From: a virus
Length of the DNA: 64,000 nucleotides
Reading direction: 5' to 3' (one strand)
IMG/VR virus record: IMGVR_UViG_3300049489_001336
Span: 124,001 to 188,000 of that record
Part shown: in pieces, positions 21,297 to 30,200 of the stretch
How the letters are laid out: each line of letters opens with the position of its first letter
How positions within the stretch are numbered: position 1 is the stretch's first letter
Program-made: the position numbers and the translations under genes
The notes under the pieces: model-generated
The model's database searches: none
Told to the model about the DNA's origin: nothing
The model's input: the letters and a program-made list of their open reading frames with translations, nothing else

Positions 21297-21355
21297 CTCC
21301 TACCAATAACTCTTTATTGATTAACGAAATTCAAGTTAGAGTTATTGGCTAGGAG
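21297..21355 (-). promoter_or_regulatory. leader stem that buries the AT-hook gene's Shine-Dalgarno
   Basis: On the plus strand CTCCTA (21297-21302) plus CCAATAACTCT (21303-21313) pair with AGAGTTATTGG (21338-21348) and TAGGAG (21350-21355): 17 base pairs with one bulged base. On the minus-strand mRNA the 3' arm ends in TAGGAG, the ribosome binding site of the gene starting at 21290. The stem would block initiation unless opened, for example by the ribosome, a protein or the gene's own product. Confidence 0.6.
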
Positions 21356-21379
21356 AGTCAAGTAGCGCAGCTGTATTTT

Positions 21380-21787
21380 TTATGCGTTTGCGTCATAAAA
21401 ATCTTGAGCCCCGATACAAATGCTGTCGAACTCTTCGAGCAACGCCGCCTTCTTTTCGGGAGTCATGGTTTTTGCTTCTTCTGCGTTTTGAGGTTGGCCG
21501 TAGGCGATGCGTAATTGAATGGTTGCCAATGCAATTCCGAAAACCGTTTCAATATCGCTTAGTTCGCGCAGCTTTTTCTGTTCGACGACAAAGGCGATGA
21601 GGTCTTCACAGAAGCTCCCGGCACGCGTGATGAACTCTGTCTCCCGTTGTTGCTGATACTTTTTGAGGGCTTCTGGCTTTATTTGTTGGCCCTTGGCCAC
21701 TGAGACGTATTCGGCTTCGCCTCCTGCACTGAGGAACTGCCTGCTGAACGTATCGAGGCCTTTAATACTGATGTCTTGCTTAGCCAT
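21380..21787 (-). CDS. unknown helical protein, 135 residues
   Basis: Starts MAKQDISIKGLDTFSRQFLS. Helical with charged stretches (EALKKYQQQRETEFITRAG, LIAFVVEQKKLRELSDIETV), ending FDSICIGAQDFYDANA. No domain recognised. GAGGGAG ribosome binding site upstream. It follows a terminator, so its transcription must start between 21788 and 21833 or pass through that hairpin. Confidence 0.7.
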   Translation of the reverse strand: MAKQDISIKGLDTFSRQFLSAGGEAEYVSVAKGQQIKPEALKKYQQQRETEFITRAGSFCEDLIAFVVEQKKLRELSDIETVFGIALATIQLRIAYGQPQNAEEAKTMTPEKKAALLEEFDSICIGAQDFYDANA

Positions 21788-21833
21788 GTACGGCTCCCTC
21801 TCTGAACTAGATTTAGAAACCTAAAATAAAAAA

Positions 21834-21862
21834 CCCTTCCCTGCAACGCGTGCAAGGAAGGG
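21834..21862 (-). terminator. rho-independent terminator
   Basis: CCCTTCC (21834-21840) with GGAAGGG (21856-21862), extended by TGC/GCA across a mismatch, followed on the minus strand by TTTTTTATTTT. Ends transcripts of the operon 21894-26128. Confidence 0.85.
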
Positions 21863-21893
21863 CTAACGCCTACGTAACCATTGTGAACAGTTA

Positions 21894-22223
21894 TTAGTGC
21901 CCGATGATGCGGCCATTACCTGTTTTATCGGATAGCTGCTTGAGTAAGTCGGCTTTGCTGAGTCGAACACTACGAGGGGTAAACTCGCCACAGTTGGCAC
22001 GAACTTCCCCTTTGCGAACAATGACAGGCTCTGCGCGTTCGCCAGGCTCTGCGCGGGTTACCCCGGAAGGGAACTTCTGACCGGGTCCCTCTTTAGCAGG
22101 GTATTTACTTTTCTTAGCGCACCAACCCCACGCAGTTTCACGCAGGCCGCCTTTGGCAGTCTGTCCGCGCATGACGGGGTCAAAGTGCTCGCAACTGTCG
22201 CAAGGCTTATCGTTGATGGCCAT
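21894..22223 (-). CDS. four-Cys small protein
   Basis: 109 residues. Cysteines at CDSC (8 and 11), GWC (35) and NCGEF (77), with Arg, Lys and Gly between, could bind zinc or an iron-sulfur cluster; the spacing (C-x2-C-x23-C-x41-C) recalls small high-potential iron-sulfur-like or zinc proteins, but I cannot assign it. The C-terminal helix is SKADLLKQLSDKTG. Last gene before a terminator. Confidence 0.65.
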   Translation of the reverse strand: MAINDKPCDSCEHFDPVMRGQTAKGGLRETAWGWCAKKSKYPAKEGPGQKFPSGVTRAEPGERAEPVIVRKGEVRANCGEFTPRSVRLSKADLLKQLSDKTGNGRIIGH

Positions 22224-22228
22224 AGTGG

Positions 22229-22726
22229 TTACATCTTATAAGGGCGTATCTTAAATGACTCAAGTTTTTTCTTGAGCTCTGGGTCAAAATACAGACGCAT
22301 CATCGCTTGGATGAGCTGAAAGCACCCTTCGTCACGGGTACGTGCATTAGGTACGGCAAGCATCCAGCCGTCACCTCGTTGGATATAAAACTTGAGGTTG
22401 GTGCTTTTTTGAACAGGGAGCTGCGCAATCACGAGACCGAACTCTGTAAAAGTTGGTTCAATCTCTTTTCGGTGGGCTACGCAGAACTCAAGTAAACGTA
22501 CGGCCGCAGCTTGGATATGGTCCGTACCAGTTACCGTAATACCCCCGTAGCCTTTCAGTTCAATGGTTGCCGTTGCTGCGTGGGTCTCGTTGTTATCAAT
22601 GTCCTCTGCGTCTACCTCTGGAGGTTCCTGAGCTTCTACTTGACGAGAAGGTGCGGGGGCTGCTGGAACCGCAGAGCGCCAAGGGTCCCGCAATAAACCA
22701 GGTGTTTTTTTACCAGAGGTAGGCAT
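22229..22726 (-). CDS. unknown protein, 165 residues
   Basis: Low-complexity Pro/Ala/Glu N-terminal third (about 1-50), then a compact domain: ATIELKGYGGITVTGTDHIQAAAVRLLEF, FTEFGLVIAQL, KFYIQRGDGWMLAVPNAR, ending KKKLESFKIRPYKM. No family recognised. It lies 6 bp from each neighbour in the DinG operon. Confidence 0.68.
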   Translation of the reverse strand: MPTSGKKTPGLLRDPWRSAVPAAPAPSRQVEAQEPPEVDAEDIDNNETHAATATIELKGYGGITVTGTDHIQAAAVRLLEFCVAHRKEIEPTFTEFGLVIAQLPVQKSTNLKFYIQRGDGWMLAVPNARTRDEGCFQLIQAMMRLYFDPELKKKLESFKIRPYKM

Positions 22727-22732
22727 GCGCTA

Positions 22733-23161
22733 TCACCCTGTGATTAGGATGTTTGAGGAGTGTTTATTTAAACCAGGGTTAGCGCAATCGCAGTGCACAA
22801 AATACACGCGTTCGTTGAGTGAAATGCCCACATCGCTAGGGTCATTAGGGTTTACGGCGCGCGGGTCAAGCACCTGAAACACCGGTTGAACCATGTCTGT
22901 GGCTGCAATGTGTTTCTTACAGCGAACGCATTGTTGGATATCGGGGGTCATTTTCCATTCCTTGGCGGAAGGCTTCTGGCAATCGAAGTGTACCCAAACA
23001 TTTCGTATTTGAGCCCCGATAATACCTAATTCAACTTGCCGCTCAAAGCTCCGTAAGTCGTGGCGCAAGTATGCAGTAAGTACGAGGTGTGTGTCTACAA
23101 AGCCCTTGTCACAGGCGGCGCAGCGGTGAGCAAGAGCTTCGATTTTTAGGCTATCGAGCAC
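22733..23161 (-). CDS. double Cys-pair (zinc-binding) protein
   Basis: 142 residues from a GTG that overlaps the helicase stop by 11 bp. Cys pairs RCAACDKG (about 14-17) with HFDCQKP (about 61), and QCVRCKKH (about 78-81) with VHCDCANP (about 124-126), suggest two zinc sites. Probably co-translated with the helicase. A helicase-associated or regulatory role is only inferred from position. Confidence 0.68.
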   Translation of the reverse strand: MLDSLKIEALAHRCAACDKGFVDTHLVLTAYLRHDLRSFERQVELGIIGAQIRNVWVHFDCQKPSAKEWKMTPDIQQCVRCKKHIAATDMVQPVFQVLDPRAVNPNDPSDVGISLNERVYFVHCDCANPGLNKHSSNILITG

Positions 23162-25328
23162 GGTTTTCTAACCCTTTACACACAGCGTCTAGACTTGAGT
23201 GATACTTATGTAGACCTAGCGTGTCAAAGACCCTTTTTCGATAGCGTTTGTTTGGATCGAGTACACGCGTGTCTAACAAGGCAATTAAGCCGCGATCTTT
23301 TTGAGTTCGAATCAGACGCCCAACCCCTTGGCGCAAATCAAAAAGCATTTCGGGAACGTCCACGGCATTAAAGCCTACCCCGAAATTGGAGTAAGTCTCT
23401 TTTCGTGCGGAATTGATGCGATCTTTGAAATTGGGAAACGGCAGTTTCGTAATAATGACTAGAAACAGCTTGTCACCCGGTACGTCGATACCTTCCCAAA
23501 AACTCTTCACTCCCAGAATAGAGGACTGCGGTGTCGCCTTGAATCGTGCGAGTACGTCGGATGCTGCCATCCCATCCTGGGTAAAGAACGGATAGGGGTA
23601 ATTATGCGAATCCAAGTAACGTTGTACGTGCAGCATTTCTGCGCGCGAGGTGAACAGCACAAAGGCGTCGCCGCGATTTGCTGTAAGTAGTCTGCGAATG
23701 ACTTCTGCGGACTTATCGCGGTAGTTGTCTTGAGCAAACCCGCCTTGGGTCACGGGCTCAGGGACGTCTTCTGTTTTAGGAATATACAACAACGCTTGTT
23801 TGGTGATGTCAAAAGGAGACGGAAAGACCTCTGACTGGTACGGGATGTTGGTAACGCCCACCCGTCCTGCAAAGACATCGAAATTATTTTCAAGAGCCAG
23901 CGTCGCCGAAAGATATGTGACGTCTTTCTTAGGCATGAAGCATCCGATGTTTACCGGCATGCTTTTAAGAGTCAGGTATTGCTGACCCTTGAAGAAGGTC
24001 GTGTCGATGTCCCATGTACGATTTTTCTGAGTCCCTGCCAACGCCTCGAATGTCTGTTGGGATTCCTTGACCATGTCTAAGAAGATTTCGAGAACAGCAA
24101 GGCGCTCTTGGTCTTGGTCCAACAGGTTGAATTGGGGCGTAGCAACGCCTCCACCATTGACAGCTGCGGGGCCTGTTGCGTCGTTAACAGGTGCAGTACT
24201 TATTTGGGTGGTGGGATTAACCCCTTTTGCAGCGTAGACAGACTGCAAATATCGCTGCATGGAGTTGTACTTTTGGCCAAATACTTCAGTGATAAACTTT
24301 TCACTGGTGGCTTGGACCAAAACTGCGTCAAGCCATTTCACCGTGTCGGCAACGGACATTTCTGCATACGAAGGCAACACTCTGTCGCCGCTTTGTAGAA
24401 CTCGTTGCAGGTCTTGGAATACGAGGTCCCAAGCAGGTTGAAGTGCTTGTAGTTCTGGGAGCTCTAAAGGTACTGCAGCGTGCGCACTGAGATCATCGAA
24501 TGCTTTTTGGATTTTCGTAGGTTGATCTAAACGCGTTTCGTAGGTGTACGCTTGTCGAATGCCGTCTTCGATTTTATGGGCTTCATCAACAATGAGATGC
24601 TCAAAAGGACCCAATAAGCTGATATTGAGCTCATCCCGGCATTTGTAATGCATGCCGAGGAGCCAGTTATTGGTGACAACGATTTGCGCTTGCGCAACGT
24701 TGTTACGCGCTTTGATATACCCACATTGCTTGTAGTAGCTGCACGATGCACCGATACAGTGCTCTGCGCTCAAGCTTTGATCTAAACGCAAATGCAGTTT
24801 ATCTGCGTCATCCCAACGCCCGTAATCGCTTTGATTGAAGAACGTTTCGTAGTTGGGCCAATTCGCTTTATCGTGCTGCTTTTCGCGTTTGCAGCGGGTG
24901 TAGCAGGCGTAACGGTTTTTTCCGTAGGCTCCAAAGAAGGCAAAATCACCGGAGGGGTGTCCGAGTTTGTTTAAATGGCTTTGGATGTACGGCAGGTCTT
25001 TTTCCAGCAGCTGGGTCTGCAGCGTGACTTTGGCCGTAGAGATAACGATGCGTTTTCCGGAAATGATGGCGGGCAGAAGGTAGGCAAAGCTTTTACCAAC
25101 GCCTGTGCCGGCTTCAAAAAGCGACACTTTGTTGTGGCGAATGCCTTCGGTGACTTCTTCAGCTAAAGAGATCTGCCCCTTTCGAATCTCATTAACAAAT
25201 CCCAACGCAGGCTGACTCAATAAGTCAGCTGCGTCGGGGACTTGCCGTCCTGCACAGTAAATACAGTCATAACCATAGGGTTCGTCTTCGACGAACGGCA
25301 TTGTACTTTTGCAAGATCGGCAATACAT
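23151..25328 (-). CDS. dinG: DinG/XPD-type iron-sulfur helicase
   Basis: 725 residues. N-terminal zinc ribbon CRSC (3-6) and CIYC (22-25), Walker A EAGTGVGKS (72-80), Walker B box DEAH (248-251), and between them four cysteines at 142, 191, 196 and 202 as in the 4Fe-4S domain of DinG/XPD. C-terminal half has YLSATLAL, GVKSFWEGIDVPGD and motif VI QGVGRLIRTQKDRG. These are superfamily 2 5'-3' DNA helicases that unwind R-loops and forks. In phages such genes may aid replication. Gene symbol is by family only. Confidence 0.9.
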   Translation of the reverse strand: MYCRSCKSTMPFVEDEPYGYDCIYCAGRQVPDAADLLSQPALGFVNEIRKGQISLAEEVTEGIRHNKVSLFEAGTGVGKSFAYLLPAIISGKRIVISTAKVTLQTQLLEKDLPYIQSHLNKLGHPSGDFAFFGAYGKNRYACYTRCKREKQHDKANWPNYETFFNQSDYGRWDDADKLHLRLDQSLSAEHCIGASCSYYKQCGYIKARNNVAQAQIVVTNNWLLGMHYKCRDELNISLLGPFEHLIVDEAHKIEDGIRQAYTYETRLDQPTKIQKAFDDLSAHAAVPLELPELQALQPAWDLVFQDLQRVLQSGDRVLPSYAEMSVADTVKWLDAVLVQATSEKFITEVFGQKYNSMQRYLQSVYAAKGVNPTTQISTAPVNDATGPAAVNGGGVATPQFNLLDQDQERLAVLEIFLDMVKESQQTFEALAGTQKNRTWDIDTTFFKGQQYLTLKSMPVNIGCFMPKKDVTYLSATLALENNFDVFAGRVGVTNIPYQSEVFPSPFDITKQALLYIPKTEDVPEPVTQGGFAQDNYRDKSAEVIRRLLTANRGDAFVLFTSRAEMLHVQRYLDSHNYPYPFFTQDGMAASDVLARFKATPQSSILGVKSFWEGIDVPGDKLFLVIITKLPFPNFKDRINSARKETYSNFGVGFNAVDVPEMLFDLRQGVGRLIRTQKDRGLIALLDTRVLDPNKRYRKRVFDTLGLHKYHSSLDAVCKGLENRAR

Positions 25329-25330
25329 GG

Positions 25331-26128
25331 CTAGCTTGCGTCTCCTTGAACTGGAATCCTGAAAAATTCGAATTCATGAATGAGATATCGTGCGTAACTA
25401 CCGTGAGTAGCACTGAGGTAGAGATCACTACCACCCCAGTTGTACCGTTCAACCACCATAAGCTCCCTGGCAAGCTTTGCTGCAGGGGTCCCCTTTCGTG
25501 GTCCCATTACGCCAAAAAAAGCCAAATCAGCGTTAGAACGCTCCTTTACATGAAGGCGAGTAAACGCAGCAGAGCGATACATCTGGATGTACCCTGCCAC
25601 GCGCTGAGTGAGAATACACGCCCCTACGAGATACGCGTACTCTATGTCATTGAGGAGTCGGTGTAAATCCGAGGATTCTCCTACGCCACAAGTTTTTGCG
25701 GGCCGTGAAGGAGCCCGTACTTGCATAACGCCAAAATCGGCACGTGTCACCCCTTTCGGAAGGTTAGACAACACCGTGTTATCATCAAGGCGTACGACAG
25801 ATCGGAACGAGGATTCCCGAAAGGCCAACGCAGCAATAAGCGCTGGCAAATCTCTTTCGGGACTGAATTCGGTCCAGCCGCCAATCTCAACGAAATCTTC
25901 CCACTCCTCACGATACTGGTCTGCGGCTGAAACGATAGCGATAGCGTGTTCGATTGCGCGAAGTTCCCTTTCGTCAGTGTCCCCCAGTGCACCACGGGTA
26001 TAAGGTGCATCTGGCAATTTATCTAGTATCCTGCTCGTCAGATGGAGTACTCTGTAATCCGGTGCCTGTGCGTGGGTTGCACTGTTAAAAAATAACGCGA
26101 ACAACACCACAAGCATCGTAATGTGCAT
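25331..26128 (-). CDS. secreted lytic transglycosylase-like protein
   Basis: 265 residues. Signal peptide MHITMLVVLFALFFNSATHA, likely cleaved after Ala20. SLT-type motifs: AFRESSFRS with the putative catalytic Glu105, FGVMQVRAP (132-140, like GLMQI), YLVGACILTQRVAGYIQMY and VVERYNWGGSDLYL near the end. Members cut peptidoglycan glycan strands in the periplasm. It lies on the early (minus) strand beside the virion operon, so it may act in lysis or in superinfection effects rather than in the tail. Divergent from 26175. Confidence 0.78.
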   Translation of the reverse strand: MHITMLVVLFALFFNSATHAQAPDYRVLHLTSRILDKLPDAPYTRGALGDTDERELRAIEHAIAIVSAADQYREEWEDFVEIGGWTEFSPERDLPALIAALAFRESSFRSVVRLDDNTVLSNLPKGVTRADFGVMQVRAPSRPAKTCGVGESSDLHRLLNDIEYAYLVGACILTQRVAGYIQMYRSAAFTRLHVKERSNADLAFFGVMGPRKGTPAAKLARELMVVERYNWGGSDLYLSATHGSYARYLIHEFEFFRIPVQGDAS

Positions 26129-26174
26129 AGTTTCCTCCGTTTTCTTTTACCGTAATTAAGCCAAGGAATAGGAA
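26129..26174. promoter_or_regulatory. divergent promoter region of the virion operon
   Basis: A 46-bp gap between the secreted transglycosylase (minus) and the first virion gene (plus). Contains TTTTCTTTTACCGTAATTAAG; the core CTTTTACCGTAA also occurs just after thyA (near 19431). No consensus -35/-10 pair. The ribosome binding site for 26175 is AGGAATAGGAA. Confidence 0.3.
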
Positions 26175-26810
26175 ATGAACCGACCCGTGATCGGCGCATA
26201 CCGCAAAAAGTCGCCTACCTCAGACTCGGATATTCAGACAAATATCGGAGCTGAGCCTGAGATTATTAATCGCCAACCTAAAGTTGAAACTCCCGCGACT
26301 TCCCTATCAGAAGGTATTCAGGAAGATTTGCAAGAGAGTATCGACAAGACAAAAGGGTTAGCGGACAAAGCAAAGACATACGAGCAGATCCTTTCAGAGC
26401 GAGGCATTACTCTGAGTAAGGCCCATGCAGTAATCGATTCGATGCTGGAAAAAGGGTATTACGAAGAAATAATACCCCTCAAACTGCCTACTCCTGCACC
26501 CATCACCGTCACTTTCAGAACACGCACTCAAGCAGACTACATTCGTTATTTGCGTGCGCTAGAACTTTATAATCCCAAATACGTAGAAGAACAACAAGAG
26601 TTGCAACTACGTTACTTCTTGGCAGCGTCTTTAATTTCTTTCAAGGGAAAAACGTTCACAAATACAGATCCCGATAAATTAATTGATGAAAAAATTGAGT
26701 GGCTTGAGAAAATGCCTGAGCGCATCGTCAGTCTTTTGGGCCTAAAACTGACAGAATTCGACCTACAAATTCAGGCAATTATGACTGAAGGAGCCGTCGA
26801 AAATTTCTAG
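26175..26810 (+). CDS. tail assembly chaperone (short form)
   Basis: 211 residues. Disordered polar N-terminus, then IDSMLEKGYYEEIIPLKLPTPAPITVTFRTRT and YIRYLRALELYNPKYVEEQQELQLRYFLAASL, helical at the end. Sequence similarity to known chaperones is not obvious; the call rests on position (two genes before the tape measure) and on a canonical -1 slippery site directly at its stop codon, the arrangement of lambda G/GT and many tailed phages. These proteins coat the tape measure during tail assembly. Confidence 0.75.
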   Translation: MNRPVIGAYRKKSPTSDSDIQTNIGAEPEIINRQPKVETPATSLSEGIQEDLQESIDKTKGLADKAKTYEQILSERGITLSKAHAVIDSMLEKGYYEEIIPLKLPTPAPITVTFRTRTQADYIRYLRALELYNPKYVEEQQELQLRYFLAASLISFKGKTFTNTDPDKLIDEKIEWLEKMPERIVSLLGLKLTEFDLQIQAIMTEGAVENF

Positions 26811-26868
26811 CAACCCCGAGAGGGACAGTGCGCGCGGAGCTGTACGTCCGTTCACTGCCCACTCGGGG
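26801..26868 (+). promoter_or_regulatory. programmed -1 ribosomal frameshift site
   Basis: Heptamer A-AAT-TTC (26801-26807) in the zero frame, with stop codon TAG right after. A shift gives CTA GCA ACC CCG AGA GGG ACA and joins the next frame at the GTG at 26828. Six bases downstream a 7-bp stem CCCCGAG/CTCGGGG (26814-26820/26862-26868) with inner CAGTG/CACTG (26826-26830/26853-26857) can act as stimulator. Confidence 0.75.
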
Positions 26869-27262
26869 GCTCCCGCCTCGGGGCTCTATCCAAGACCGAA
26901 TCGCGTGTGAGATGGTGCTTCGAGAACGGCGGCGCAGCGTTGTAGAGCAAGTTTACTTAGCACGAATACTTTCATCGAGTCTTAGAATTCCAGAGAAACT
27001 CTTGCAGCTTTGGACGACGATGCTTTCTATGGAAGTTTTCCAAGAAAGCTACTCCCCAGAGGTGGTCAAAGAGAAGGAGCACGCACTAAAATTAATCCAA
27101 GAAAACGTCACGCAACGCAACGACGCGCAAGTGCGTATGTTCAAGAAGCTGCACAAGCTTACCGCGAACGAGCACGACTTACGTCCTGCGACTCCCAAGG
27201 AGATCGAGGAATTTAGACGTAAGCTGCGTAGGCGACACCTAAATGCGGCCCAGGGTAATTGA
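26828..27262 (+). CDS. tail assembly chaperone frameshift extension
   Basis: 144 residues if started at the GTG at 26828 (AGAGGG upstream), but in frame with the -1 product of the preceding gene, so it is probably also, or mainly, made as the C-terminal part of a fusion of roughly 360 residues. Helical and charged: ELYVRSLPTRGLPPRGSIQ, VLRERRRSVVEQVYLARIL, EEFRRKLRRRHL. In the GT system this part contacts tail tube subunits. It overlaps the tape measure reading frame only at its last bases. Confidence 0.72.
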   Translation: MRAELYVRSLPTRGLPPRGSIQDRIACEMVLRERRRSVVEQVYLARILSSSLRIPEKLLQLWTTMLSMEVFQESYSPEVVKEKEHALKLIQENVTQRNDAQVRMFKKLHKLTANEHDLRPATPKEIEEFRRKLRRRHLNAAQGN

Positions 27263-27264
27263 GA

Positions 27265-30200
27265 ATGCCATCTTTCCAAGACCAACAGGCAATCCAGCAA
27301 TTACTGTCTGGGCTGAATACTATGCAAATGCAGGCGGGCTTGATGCCAGGAGGCATCCCTGCTGTTAACCAGACGAATCAAGTTACGCCCCCGCGAGTTA
27401 TGACTCCGGGGGAGTTTTCTAATAATCTATTACTCAATCTAAATAGAACGTATTCGCCAGTACCTCTGACGCCGCCTATGTTTGGCGGTGTTACTCCCGT
27501 TCCGCGCAATGACTTTGCCAATAGCATTTTACCTCCCAACACCATGGGTGGGTGGGGCGCTGCCAGGCAACAAGCTAACGCGGGTGCAAACAGCTGGCTC
27601 ACCAACGCACAAACCGTAGCGGGTTTAACAGGTCGAACAGGCTTTGACGCTGCTGCAGGTTTGGCAGGTCGCGCAGTCGCTGGCCGCTATTTAGGCGGTA
27701 TTTTGGGGTCGGCTGCTGGACCTGTAGGTACCGTGGCTGGCGCATTTTTAGGCGATGCGTTGTTAGGCGGAACGGTTGAGTCAATGATGACGATGCCTTT
27801 CCAGCCTTGGATTCAACAAAGACAGCGCGCCTTACAATTACAGAATTCTAGCTTAGGGTTTGTGAATCGCGGCCCTGACATGAGCGCTGCGGGCATGGGT
27901 TTAACGCTTAATGCGTCCATGGACTTAGAGCGCCAGCTTGTACGCATGTCGGGTAATACCCAGTTTAAGATGGATACGCAGAATGCGTTTACCAAACAAG
28001 ACATGATGAAGTTGACGCATTTAGCGTCACAAACCGGTCTCTTAGATAATGCGCAGTCGGTAGATCAAATTGCCCGGAATATGGGCAAAATATCGCGAGC
28101 CCTCCACACCTTCATGAAAATCGTGGAAGAGCCCGACGTGCAGCAAGCCATGCAGATGATGGGCAACATGCGTCGTCTGGGCATGAGCATTCCCGAGACC
28201 AACGTGGCAGCGGCCAATGCGCGTGTATTTGCACGTATGGCAGGCACTTCTGTGCAAGGCGTCATGCAAGCCGGCATGCAGGGTGCAGGGATTTACCAAC
28301 AATACGGTATGTCTGCCGCAAGCGGCTTAAATGCAGGTATGGCTGCTACAGGCGCTGCAGGTTTACTGGGAACTATTCTAGACCCCCGCACTTTGAACAT
28401 GCTGGGTGGGCGCGAAGGAATCGCACAAAATCTCGTGGGAGCGTCTGCGAGAATGACGCAAATTGACGCGATTTTACCTGCGTTGCTCAAAGCAGGTAAA
28501 GACGGTCTTTCTGTGGACCAGAGCGCTTTGCTTGATTTAGCGCGGGGTAAACGAGATATCACAGGGCTCGTCCAAGAGAGCGCTCGCCGCATGACGGGGT
28601 TTGGCCCGAAGGGCTTTGTCAACGAATACTCTACGCGTCAGAGTGAGCTCAAAGACGAATTAATGAATTCGTTTGGCGGCCAAGGCGCGTTGTTAGCCCC
28701 GATGGCTCTTGCGCGCAGCATTATGCAAGAACAAGGCGTTGATTTTAGAGGCGCCTTAAGCCTGATGTATCCTGACGACGAAAAAATGCGTCGTACGCTT
28801 GAAGTCGCGTATCGCAGCAAAGATTTTTGGTCAGGGTTAAAAGAACAACAACGCCTTGAGCCTTTGCACAGACAGGGACAAGTCGCTGAGCGTAGACGCC
28901 AAACGGACAGCGCCGCAAGAACTAAAGCATTTCGTAAATTGGGAGTAGGGGCTGCGAATGCTTTGTTAAGCATCACAGGGGACGAGACGGGCAGGCAAGC
29001 CACTGTAGAAGATATTGCTAAAGATTTACGTTACGCTGGAAATAGAGTAGACGCCTTTTTTCAAGAGAATTTTGGAGAAGACACCGACCTCGAAGAAATA
29101 CAAGCGGCTACGGGTGGAGGCGCTGTTATACGCACGGTGCGATCGGGTTTACGCTCGGCGGACCAATTGCGGCAGGTACGCGAAGCCATCGCTACGCCAC
29201 AAGGCGCCGAGAGCATGCGTAGACGCGTTAGACGCCTTCAGAAAGAAGTTATCGAACCTGGTATTGCTCAAGAAGAGGCGGAGGGTAGGCGGCGTGCGCA
29301 TCGCTTATTTGGAGGGCCCGACGCGTTCATAGGTAACTTGAGTGGCGAATACTTACGCGACACCGTGTTACGCAATGAGGGCTGGGTTACCCGTGCAAAA
29401 CACGCATTAGCTATCGGGGGAACACCTTCCGATGAGTACGTAAATGCACGTGCGCGTAATATGATGGATAGCGGTGCGCTCCTCGAAGACGCACGTGCAA
29501 CACGTTATGACGTTGCTCGCACACGCCGAGTCGCAGAAGCAACAGGCCTTAAAGGAGATGACTTTAATAAAGCGATGGGCACTGCGTCTGCTGCTTTCAG
29601 TGGTTATACAAAAAGCATCCTTGGCGAGTTCGGAGAACAGTCAGGGAAATTTGATATGGAAGGCGCAAAATACAAAGTACGCGAGGCCTTGCTTAAACAA
29701 GGGTCGTTGAAGGCGAGTGACGTAGACCGCCTTATGAAAAACCCTGACTTTATGAAGGAAGTCATCGCTACGGGAGAGTTTACACGTAGTGAAGGGGAAC
29801 AAAAGATTATTGATAAAGCCATTTCTGCAGGCGCTGAAGTTTCAGGAAATATCGAAGCGCGAACCCGAAAATTATTAGTAGGCAGCGCCGATGCACACCG
29901 TAAGAATGTGTTGAAGTACCTTGGTGTTTACGGGGATAGTGCTTCTACGGATGAAAAGAAGACACTACTCGGTATTTTTGGCGAGACAGGTAAAAAAGGT
30001 GAGATACGCCAAAAGTTACTTGTCGCCAAAGCCCTAGCTGCTCAAGGAAAAAATGAGCAAGCCGATCAACTAATCCAAGAAGTAAAAAATAGCGGTATTA
30101 GTGAAAAAGAACTTGCAGCGGAGATGGACTACGTCGATGGGGCGAAGTCTACCATAGACGACGCCACTATGCGTGACGTCGGTAAGAAGTTTTCTGACCA

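Noticed and set aside
20631-21320. 229-codon plus-strand frame and short-period repeats that look like a CRISPR array or minisatellite
   Set aside because: The repeats are the AT-hook and Ala/Pro linkers of the minus-strand gene; spacing is irregular, units are coding, and no unique spacers exist.
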